The notes under the pieces: generated by a model
Database searches by the model: none
Told to the model about the DNA's origin: nothing
What the model saw: the letters and a program-made list of their open reading frames with translations, nothing else
Made by a program: the position numbers and the translations under genes
Shown: one piece after another, positions 1 to 6,029 of the stretch
Layout of the letters: every line of letters starts with the position of its first letter
Position numbering within the stretch: the first letter of the stretch is position 1
Assembly: GCA_000437515.1 (NCBI GenBank)
Contig: FR898402.1
Location: 1 to 10,848, forward strand
DNA length: 10,848 nt
Source: Acidiphilium sp. CAG:727
GTDB lineage: Bacteria; Bacillota; Clostridia; Christensenellales; Borkfalkiaceae
Direction of reading: 5' to 3'

Positions 1-28
1 GGGGCGAAAATATTAAATGGGAGTTATT

Positions 29-730
29 ATGGCAATAGTAGAATTCAAAGGAGTAAGCCGCGTATACACAAGCGGCGACCACGTATTAAAGGCGTTAGAC
101 GACGTAAACATGTCGCTCGAAAAGGGTAAATTTGTCGTCATTCTCGGACCGAGCGGAGCGGGTAAATCCACTCTTCTCAACTTAATAGGCGGTCTTGACA
201 GTCCTACCGAAGGACAGATTCTCGTTGACGGAAAAGACATTTCGAAATTGACGTCCGACGAACTTGCAGAATACAGAGCCGCAAAAGTCGGCTTCGTATT
301 CCAGTTTTACAATCTTATCCCCACGCTTACCGTTAAAGAAAACGTGGAACTCGTAAAAGAGATTGCACCGAAAGCGTTGCCCGCCGATAAAATGCTCGGC
401 GAAGTAGGTCTTGCGGATCATCTTAACAATTTCCCGTCGGAATTATCGGGCGGCGAACAGCAGAGAGTTTCCATAGCGCGCGCTTTGGCTAAAAACCCGC
501 AGATTCTTTTATGCGACGAACCTACGGGCGCGCTCGATTCCGAAACCGGCGTTCTCGTATTGAAGTTGCTTTTGAAAATGGCGAAAAGTTACGGTAAAAC
601 AATAATCATCGTTACTCATAATCAGAACATTGCCAAAATGGCAGACGTCGTTATTAAAGTTAAAAACGGAAAAATCAAGTCGGTCGAAGAACAGGCTGAC
701 CCGCTTGACGCAGACGAGGTGGATTGGTAA
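29..730 (+). CDS. ABC transporter ATP-binding protein, LolD/MacB type
   Basis: This is the cytoplasmic ATPase that would power the FtsX-type permease encoded immediately downstream. The 233-residue protein has the full set of ABC motifs: Walker A GPSGAGKS (residues 40-47), Q-loop in FQFYNL (Gln92), signature LSGGEQQ (139-145), Walker B ILLCDEP (159-165) and the switch His197 in VTHN. Its length is usual for the LolD/MacB/FtsE branch, which couples to FtsX-like permeases in mechanotransmission, export or lipoprotein/peptide handling. I chose the ATG at 29 over the in-frame ATG at 17 because GGGAG at 19-23 sits five bases before it and MAIVEFKGVS matches the usual family start. The stop codon overlaps the next start (TAATG). 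The acidic tail (DPLDADEVDW) is not part of the conserved fold. The substrate cannot be read from the sequence. Confidence 0.93.
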   Translation: MAIVEFKGVSRVYTSGDHVLKALDDVNMSLEKGKFVVILGPSGAGKSTLLNLIGGLDSPTEGQILVDGKDISKLTSDELAEYRAAKVGFVFQFYNLIPTLTVKENVELVKEIAPKALPADKMLGEVGLADHLNNFPSELSGGEQQRVSIARALAKNPQILLCDEPTGALDSETGVLVLKLLLKMAKSYGKTIIIVTHNQNIAKMADVVIKVKNGKIKSVEEQADPLDADEVDW

Positions 731-3063
731 TGTTATTCAAAAAACTCATTCGAACTATCGGGCAATACAAAGCCCAGTTCATATCGATGATCGTTATGAT
801 AGCGATCGGTATAGGAATCTTCGTAGGGTTCAATACCGAATGGTATACGATCGAAAAAAATACGAAGTCGTTTTTCAGCGATTGCAAATTATCCGACTAT
901 AAAATAGCAGACGTCGCTTCGTCGGGCTTTTCTGAAGAAGACGTCGAAAAAATTAAGGCTGTCGACGGAGTAGACGCGGCTACGCTTTATTTTTCGGTCA
1001 ATGCGGAAGTCGAAGAAAAAGAGGGAACACAGGTTGCTCTCGACGTCGCGAAAACGCGGGGCGTTTCGGAGTTCGTCGTGATTAAAGGCGAAAAATACGA
1101 TCCTTCTTCTACAGACGGTATATGGTTATCAGAAACGTACGCCAACAAAAACGGTGTAAAACTCGGCGACGAATTAACGTTTTCTTACGGCGATACGAAA
1201 ATCAAAGGTGTCGTAAAAGCGTTTATAAAAGCGGCGGAACACATGGTTTGCGTTCGCGACGAAAGCCAACTTATGCCGGACTATACGACTTACGGCTACG
1301 CCTACGCGTCTTCCGCTTTGTACGAAAGTAAATCGTCGTCGGCGTTATATAAGTATATTTACGTCAGATCGAACATCGGTTCCGATTCGTTCAAAGAAAA
1401 GGTGAACGCCGTATTCGGTAAAACCATGTTGGTTACGACAAAAAACGAAAACGTTTCTTATTCGCAGTCTAAAGGCGAAATAGAAGAAGGGCAGACTATG
1501 GGCTCGATTTTACCCGTAGTATTCCTGATTATCGCCGTTCTGACTATGGTAACGACCATGCACCGTCTTACCGTAAAAGAAAAAGGTCAGATAGGTATAC
1601 TTAAAGCGCTCGGTTTCAAAAATAAAAAGATTCTGGCGCATTACACCTCCTACGCGTTCTTTATAGGCGTTGTCGGCATATCTGTCGGCATAGGGCTCGG
1701 GTATCTGATAGCGTACATAATAATGAATCCGAAGGGAACTATGAGCACGTACTTCGATATGCCGAGTTGGACGTTATACGCCCCGTGGTTCTGTTGGCTT
1801 GTTCTCGCATTGCTTCTCGCGGCGTTGACTCTTATCGGATTTTTATCGGTCAGAAAAATGCTCAAAGGCACCGCGGCGGAAACGTTACAGCCGTATTCGC
1901 CGAAAAAAGTTAAAAATCTCGCAATCGAAAAAACAAAACTCTGGAACAAGTTTTCGTTCGGAACGAAGTGGAATATGCGCGACGTTATGCGACATAAATC
2001 GAGAACCTTAATGAGTTTAATCGGAATAATCGGTTGTACCGTTATAATAGTCGCGTCGTTCGGTATGAGAAATACCATGGATAAATATCTTAACACCTAT
2101 TATACGGGCGCGATGAATTATTCGACGAAAATATTTTTAACAGACGATTTGGCGAGTCTTTCACTCGACGAAAGAGCAAAGTTTGCCGATAAGTTCGAAG
2201 GCGACGCTAGCGCGAGTATTCCCGTGCAGTTGAAAGAAAAAGACGGCAGCGAAAAAACCGTTTCGCTCGATATTTACAGAATTGCTCATAATAAAGTCAG
2301 ATTCCCGTCGGACGGCGGAGGATATCTTCAATTGGGCGACGAAGGCGCGTATCTGTGCGAAAGAATAGCCGACGCGCTCGGCGTAAAAGTAGGCGGCACT
2401 TTTAAGGTGAAACCCTACGGTTCGAGCGCCGAATATACGATAAAAGTCGCCGGAATAAACCGTTCGGTTTCGGAAAGTATAGTCGTTACGACTGGCTACG
2501 CCGAAACGTTCAAAGTTCCGATAAAGTACGACGCTATTTATACGGGTAAGACTAAAACGGAAATAAATAATCTGATAGTAACCGATTCGTCGCTTGCGAA
2601 TAAAATAAAAACCGCGCAATCGAAGCAAGACATTATCAAATCGTTCGATTCGTTCCTTGAAATAATGAACAATATGATAATTTTACTTATCGTAGCGGGC
2701 GTGGTACTCGGCGTGGTCGTTCTTTACAATCTCGGAGTTATGAGTTACACCGAGCGTTATCGCGAAATGGCGACTCTTAAAGTCGTAGGTTATAAAGACA
2801 GAAAGATCGGCGGGCTTTTAATAAGCCAGAACATGTGGGTTACGCTCGTCGGCGTCATTATCGGTATTCCGTGCGGGGTAGGGCTTCTTGCCGGCTTGAT
2901 GAAGGCTCTTGCTTCCGAATACGAATTGAAAATTTCGGTAAGCGCGTTGTCTTACGTCGTCAGCATAGCGATAACCTTCGGAGTTTCTCTCCTCGTAAGT
3001 CTTGCGGTCGCGCGTAAAAACAAAAAAATCGACATGGTCGAAGCGTTAAAAGGAGTAGAATAA
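730..3063 (+). CDS. FtsX-family ABC transporter permease, two-module
   Basis: This is a membrane permease of 777 residues and the partner of the preceding ATPase. Hydrophobic segments suggest 4+4 topology: TM1 about 17-35, an extracellular domain about 36-256, TM2-4 near 257-279, 306-334 and 350-376, a cytoplasmic linker, TM5 about 426-446, a second extracellular domain about 447-647, then TM6-8 near 648-675, 702-725 and 740-763. Each three-helix block with its basic loop (VKEKGQIGILKALGFKNKKI and ERYREMATLKVVGYKDRKI) is the FtsX-like signature, so the protein is an internal duplication of one FtsX module. It lacks the ten-segment plan of BceB-type bacitracin exporters. The start is the ATG at 730, preceded by GAGGTGG (716-722); a TTG at 724 is in frame but less likely. 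The last base overlaps the next gene. Export or mechanical signalling across the membrane is the family role; the substrate is unknown. Confidence 0.9.
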   Translation: MLFKKLIRTIGQYKAQFISMIVMIAIGIGIFVGFNTEWYTIEKNTKSFFSDCKLSDYKIADVASSGFSEEDVEKIKAVDGVDAATLYFSVNAEVEEKEGTQVALDVAKTRGVSEFVVIKGEKYDPSSTDGIWLSETYANKNGVKLGDELTFSYGDTKIKGVVKAFIKAAEHMVCVRDESQLMPDYTTYGYAYASSALYESKSSSALYKYIYVRSNIGSDSFKEKVNAVFGKTMLVTTKNENVSYSQSKGEIEEGQTMGSILPVVFLIIAVLTMVTTMHRLTVKEKGQIGILKALGFKNKKILAHYTSYAFFIGVVGISVGIGLGYLIAYIIMNPKGTMSTYFDMPSWTLYAPWFCWLVLALLLAALTLIGFLSVRKMLKGTAAETLQPYSPKKVKNLAIEKTKLWNKFSFGTKWNMRDVMRHKSRTLMSLIGIIGCTVIIVASFGMRNTMDKYLNTYYTGAMNYSTKIFLTDDLASLSLDERAKFADKFEGDASASIPVQLKEKDGSEKTVSLDIYRIAHNKVRFPSDGGGYLQLGDEGAYLCERIADALGVKVGGTFKVKPYGSSAEYTIKVAGINRSVSESIVVTTGYAETFKVPIKYDAIYTGKTKTEINNLIVTDSSLANKIKTAQSKQDIIKSFDSFLEIMNNMIILLIVAGVVLGVVVLYNLGVMSYTERYREMATLKVVGYKDRKIGGLLISQNMWVTLVGVIIGIPCGVGLLAGLMKALASEYELKISVSALSYVVSIAITFGVSLLVSLAVARKNKKIDMVEALKGVE

Positions 3064-3317
3064 TGAAAAGATACGTGGTTAAAATAGACGGTATGATGTG
3101 CGGAATGTGCGAAGCGCACGTTTCCGACGTCATAAGAAAGAATTTCAACGTAAAAAAGGTTAAGGCTTCGCATATGAAAAAGGAAGCGGAGATTATTGCC
3201 GAAAACGAAATCGACAGAGAGCAACTTGCGGCGGCTATCGCTTCGCAAGGCTACGAAGTCAAAGGCATAACCGAAGAAGAATACGTTAAAAAAGGTTTGT
3301 TTTCATTTTTGAAGTAA
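3063..3317 (+). CDS. Small HMA-domain (CopZ-like) metal-binding protein
   Basis: The protein has 84 residues with a heavy-metal-associated fold pattern (beta-alpha-beta-beta-alpha-beta). The metal loop is GMMCGMCEAH (residues 10-19), with Cys13 and Cys16 forming the CxxC that binds Cu(I) or a similar soft metal in CopZ and in P-type ATPase N-domains. The second cysteine is followed by EAHV rather than the commoner xxxV, and an extra tail (EEYVKKGLFSFLK) follows the domain. There is no signal peptide, so it should be cytoplasmic. The start codon overlaps the permease stop (TAATG), with AAAAGGAG at 3048-3055 as ribosome binding site, which implies coupled translation with the ABC permease. No copper ATPase or CsoR/CopY regulator is visible, so a role as a general copper chaperone is only inferred; it may serve the neighbouring transporter or act as a metal sensor. 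Confidence 0.88.
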   Translation: MKRYVVKIDGMMCGMCEAHVSDVIRKNFNVKKVKASHMKKEAEIIAENEIDREQLAAAIASQGYEVKGITEEEYVKKGLFSFLK

Positions 3318-3329
3318 CGAGTCAAAAAC

Positions 3330-3366
3330 AAAAATCCCGATTGCCAAACGGCAATCGGGATTTTTT
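3330..3366. terminator. Bidirectional rho-independent terminator
   Basis: A perfect 16-bp stem has arms 3330-3345 and 3350-3365 (core ATCCCGATTGCC/GGCAATCGGGAT), an AAAC loop and runs of A before and T after. It lies between the stop codons of the HMA gene (plus) and the DUF1846 gene (minus). Its A/T tracts let it end transcription from both sides. Confidence 0.96.
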
Positions 3367-3374
3367 AATACGAG

Positions 3375-4859
3375 TTAATGCGCTTGATTTTTATCTTTGA
3401 ATATCGGGTTGGAAGTTAAGTTTATACCGAGTTTGCGATAGAATTTTTCGTCGTTGTGAGCAAGAAGCACCGTGGTGTGTACTTCGCAGTTGCGAAGTTT
3501 CGGAAGTTGATTTATCGCCTTTTTTGCGTTTTCGTCGTGTTCCGCCGAAGACGACAGAGCAATAAGCATTTCGTCGATATGGAGCCTCGGATTTTTACTT
3601 CCGAGATATTTGATTTTAAGGTCTTGAATCGGGATAATCGAATTTTTAGAAATTAAATCGACTTCTTTATCGATACCTGCAAGGTATTTAAGCGCGTTGA
3701 GGATCATGCTCGAAGAACAACCGAACAAATCGTTTGTTTTGCCGGTTATTATCGTTCCGTCGTCGAGTTCTATCGCAGCCGCGGGGCAACCGCGCTCGTC
3801 CGATAATTTATTTGCGGCAACGTAAACTCTGCGATCGTCGACGGATATGCCGTTGCCTTTCATTATCATATCTATTTTGACGGATTCCGCAGGTTCTTCG
3901 CCACTTCTTCTTTCTCTTGCAAGCGCTTTGAAATAGCGTCTTATAATTTCTTGTTTCGACGCCTCTTTGCAGACGTCGTCGTCACAAATCGCGTAGCCCG
4001 CCATATTTACGCCCATATCAGTCGGAGATTTATACGGAGAACTGCCCATAATCTTCTCGAACATGGTGTTGAGTACGGGGAAGATTTCGACGTCGCGATT
4101 GTAATTTACGGCTTGTTTTCCGTAAGCGGCAAGGTGCCACGGGTCTATCATGTTTACGTCGTTCAAATCTGCGGTTGCCGCTTCGTATGCAAGGTTGACC
4201 ATGTGATTAAGCGGTAAATTCCACACGGGGAAGGTTTCGTATTTGGCGTAGCCGACTTTATTGCCGCGTTTATGCTCGTGGTACAGTTGAGAAAGGCAAG
4301 TTGCCATTTTACCCGAGCCGGGTCCCGGAGCGGTTATTATAACGAGGTCGCGCGAAGTTTCTATGTATTCGTTTTTGCCGTAACCGTCGTCGCTTACGAT
4401 AAGAGGGATATTGTTAGGGTAGCCTTTTATCGCGTAATGATGATAAACTTTTACGTTTTGTTCTTGTAAGTTTTCTTCGAAAGCCTTTGCAGAATCGTTT
4501 TCCTGCGAGAATTGAGCCAGTACGACGCTGGAAACGTATAAACCGTAACTGCGGAATACGTCTATGAGTCTTATTACGTCCTGATCGTAGGTTATGCCGA
4601 GATCGGCTCTTACTTTATTTTTTGCTATATCGTTACTGTTTATTACGATTACGATTTCCGCTCTGTCTTTCAGTTTGCAGAGCATTTTTATTTTATTGTC
4701 GGGCTCGAAACCGGGGAGTACGCGCGACGCGTGAAAATCGTCGAATAATTTTCCGCCGAATTCGATATAGAGTTTTCCGCCGAACTCGTCGATGCGTTCG
4801 AGTATCTTTTCGGATTGTAAATTCAGATATTTTTCGCTGTCGAAACCGATTTTTGTCAT
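3375..4859 (-). CDS. DUF1846 (UPF0371) family protein
   Basis: The protein has 494 residues, the usual length of this widespread but functionally unassigned family of Bacillota and Actinobacteria. Its opening MTKIGFDSEKYLNLQSEKI is typical of the family. A glycine-rich loop GPGSGKMATCLS (179-190) resembles a nucleotide-binding P-loop but lacks the exact Walker A spacing. Conserved-looking blocks follow at 202-220 (VGYAKYETFPVWNLPLNHM), 239-260 and 372-395. There is no signal peptide and no membrane segment, so it is probably cytosolic. I placed the start at the CAT complement at 4857-4859, because AAGGAG (complement of 4870-4875) sits ten bases upstream; an in-frame start at 4919 would lie upstream of the -10 box. 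The gene stands alone with its own promoter and shares the terminator at 3330-3366 with the convergent operon. The family name is secure; any enzymatic role, such as a nucleotide-dependent one, would be speculation. Confidence 0.9.
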   Translation of the reverse strand: MTKIGFDSEKYLNLQSEKILERIDEFGGKLYIEFGGKLFDDFHASRVLPGFEPDNKIKMLCKLKDRAEIVIVINSNDIAKNKVRADLGITYDQDVIRLIDVFRSYGLYVSSVVLAQFSQENDSAKAFEENLQEQNVKVYHHYAIKGYPNNIPLIVSDDGYGKNEYIETSRDLVIITAPGPGSGKMATCLSQLYHEHKRGNKVGYAKYETFPVWNLPLNHMVNLAYEAATADLNDVNMIDPWHLAAYGKQAVNYNRDVEIFPVLNTMFEKIMGSSPYKSPTDMGVNMAGYAICDDDVCKEASKQEIIRRYFKALARERRSGEEPAESVKIDMIMKGNGISVDDRRVYVAANKLSDERGCPAAAIELDDGTIITGKTNDLFGCSSSMILNALKYLAGIDKEVDLISKNSIIPIQDLKIKYLGSKNPRLHIDEMLIALSSSAEHDENAKKAINQLPKLRNCEVHTTVLLAHNDEKFYRKLGINLTSNPIFKDKNQAH

Positions 4860-4890
4860 GGTGTGAAGGCTCCTTGGTAATAACTCATTA

Positions 4891-4919
4891 ATTATAACAT
4901 TTTGTAAACGTTTTGGCAA
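4891..4919 (-). promoter_or_regulatory. Sigma-A-type promoter of the DUF1846 gene
   Basis: On the minus strand, TTGCCA (complement of 4914-4919) and a perfect TATAAT (complement of 4891-4896) are separated by exactly 17 bases. The predicted transcription start near 4884 gives a leader of about 25 bases that contains the ribosome binding site. Confidence 0.85.
4903..4916 (+). promoter_or_regulatory. cre-like operator in the DUF1846 promoter
   Basis: TGTAAACGTTTTGG matches 12 of 14 positions of the CcpA catabolite-responsive element pattern TGWAANCGNTNWCA, including the central CG. Only the last two positions differ. It lies in the spacer and -35 box of the minus-strand promoter, where a bound LacI-family regulator would repress. 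This is a motif match only; no CcpA gene is in view. Confidence 0.4.
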
Positions 4920-4962
4920 GTCAAGCGGGAAGAAAAATCCGATAATATTTTACTTATTATAA

Positions 4963-4991
4963 TTGACAAAACCGAAAAAAAATAATACAAT
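4963..4991 (+). promoter_or_regulatory. Sigma-A-type promoter of the esterase gene
   Basis: A perfect TTGACA (4963-4968) and TACAAT (4986-4991) are separated by 17 bases. An AT-rich stretch upstream (4941-4962) could act as an UP element. The expected start near 4998 leaves a leader of about 20 bases before the ATG at 5019. It is divergent from the DUF1846 promoter, with the two -35 boxes about 43 bases apart. Confidence 0.88.
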
Positions 4992-5018
4992 AAAATTTAC
5001 TTGAAAGAGGTGCTGACC

Positions 5019-5876
5019 ATGAAAATAAACGAAATAGACTTATACGAATATTTCGGCGTTAAAAAACCGGAAAACGGCGTCGGAATTCTTTACTCCTATA
5101 TAATCGATAACAGCAGAGAGATCGACACCGCAAGAAAACACCCTGCTATGCTCGTTATTCCCGGCGGAGGATATTCGATGACGAGCGACAGAGAAGCCGA
5201 ACCAGTCGCGCTTGCTTATATCGCGAATAATTTCAATTCGTTCGTATTACGTTATTCGTGTTCGCCCGTAAGACATCCGTACCAACTTGCCGAAGCGATT
5301 ATGGCAATGAACTATATAAGGCTTAACGCCGATAAATTAAGCGTAGACCCCGATATGGTAGCGGCGGTCGGATTTTCCGCCGGCGGACATCTTTGCGCAA
5401 TGCTCGGTTCGATTCCCGACGACGACGGCGCAGTCGAAATCTTTAAGTCAAAAGTAAACGCTCGCCCGAACGCGATAGTTCTCGGTTATCCCGTAATTAC
5501 GAGCGGTAAAAAGGCTCATCAATGGAGTTTTATGGAGTTGTGCGGTAAAGAAAACGAAGAACTTATAAAAAAGTTGGATATAACTAATCTCGTCGATAAA
5601 AATTCCGCCCCCGCATTTATATGGTCTACGAATGCCGATAACGCCGTGCCGTGCAGAAACGCTTTGTTGGCTGCGCTCGCTTACGACGAGGCGGAAGTGC
5701 CGTTTTCCCTGCACGTCTGGGGCAAAGGCGAACACGGTTTATCTCTGGCAAACGCCTGCGTATACGGTGGCGAGGCGTATAAAAGAGCGATAAACGGTAT
5801 GACGCAGTCCGTCAAAGAGTGGGTAGATTTATCTATCGAATGGCTTGCAGAAAACGGAGTCAGGGTTAAGATTTGA
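5019..5876 (+). CDS. Alpha/beta-hydrolase, acetyl-esterase/BD-FAE-like
   Basis: This is a 285-residue serine hydrolase of the esterase/lipase group that includes acetyl-xylan and other carbohydrate acetyl esterases. The oxyanion-hole strand LVIPGGGY lies at residues 45-52, the nucleophile elbow GFSAG at 118-122 (Ser120), the likely acid Asp207 in STNADNAVP, and the catalytic His239 in GKGEHGLS. The DxMVAAVGFSAGGHLC block is characteristic of this family. There is no signal peptide, so it acts in the cytoplasm, probably on imported acetylated sugars or small esters; the true substrate is not evident. The ATG at 5019 is preferred over the in-frame TTG at 5001, because AGAGGTG (5006-5012) precedes the ATG by about six bases and the TTG is close to the expected transcription start. 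The gene has its own promoter and terminator, so it is monocistronic. Confidence 0.9.
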   Translation: MKINEIDLYEYFGVKKPENGVGILYSYIIDNSREIDTARKHPAMLVIPGGGYSMTSDREAEPVALAYIANNFNSFVLRYSCSPVRHPYQLAEAIMAMNYIRLNADKLSVDPDMVAAVGFSAGGHLCAMLGSIPDDDGAVEIFKSKVNARPNAIVLGYPVITSGKKAHQWSFMELCGKENEELIKKLDITNLVDKNSAPAFIWSTNADNAVPCRNALLAALAYDEAEVPFSLHVWGKGEHGLSLANACVYGGEAYKRAINGMTQSVKEWVDLSIEWLAENGVRVKI

Positions 5877-5888
5877 TTACGTTTTATT

Positions 5889-5917
5889 AACGTCCGACGT
5901 TCGTCGGACGTTTTTTT
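5889..5917 (+). terminator. Rho-independent terminator after the esterase gene
   Basis: A 10-bp stem AACGTCCGAC (5889-5898) / GTCGGACGTT (5903-5912) has a GTTC loop and leads into a run of seven T (5911-5917). It sits 12 bases past the esterase stop and separates that gene from the proS operon. Confidence 0.95.
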
Positions 5918-5960
5918 ATGCGAAATTTCACTAAATATCGCTTAATTTTTGCGATAATAC

Positions 5961-5989
5961 TTTACAAAACGCCGTTTTTATAGTAATAT
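5961..5989 (+). promoter_or_regulatory. Probable promoter of the proS operon
   Basis: TTTACA (5961-5966) and TAATAT (5984-5989) are spaced by 17 bases, giving an expected start near 5996 and a leader of roughly 33 bases. That leader is far too short for a T-box riboswitch, so this synthetase gene is probably not controlled by uncharged tRNA-Pro. Dyads overlap the spacer (5966-5978) and the -10/start region (5989-6005). Confidence 0.7.
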
Positions 5990-6006
5990 ATAAGCGTAAC
6001 TTATAC

Positions 6007-6013
6007 GGGAGAG
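6007..6013 (+). promoter_or_regulatory. proS ribosome binding site with long spacing
   Basis: GGGAGAG is the only Shine-Dalgarno-like sequence upstream of proS, but 16 bases separate it from the ATG at 6030, instead of the usual 5 to 10. No ATG, GTG or TTG lies in frame between them; the only conceivable alternative is the ATT at 6027. The protein alignment supports the start at 6030. Confidence 0.55.
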
Positions 6014-6029
6014 TGTAAACCATAAAATT

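Noticed and set aside
1..16. Possible end of an upstream gene (frame 2 reads to a TAA at 14-16)
   Set aside because: Only four codons are visible, so a real gene end cannot be told from chance. The first 28 bases otherwise hold only the ribosome site of the ABC ATPase gene.
1650..2628. Two minus-strand open frames (148 and 155 codons) inside the FtsX permease gene
   Set aside because: They are antisense shadows of a clear coding gene and have no start signals or family resemblance.
3456..4891. Several plus-strand open frames opposite the DUF1846 gene
   Set aside because: They are short and rich in arginine, cysteine and phenylalanine as expected of reverse-frame translation, and have no ribosome sites.
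4942..4960. ATAATA/TATTAT dyad upstream of the esterase -35, resembling a Fur/PerR-type box
   Set aside because: The match to PerR or Fur consensus is poor and the region is nearly pure A/T. An UP-element-like stretch is the simpler reading.
5997..6029. T-box riboswitch before proS
   Set aside because: The leader from the predicted start is about 33 bases. T-box leaders need well over 100 bases with a specifier stem and an antiterminator, and the only hairpin terminator nearby belongs to the esterase gene.
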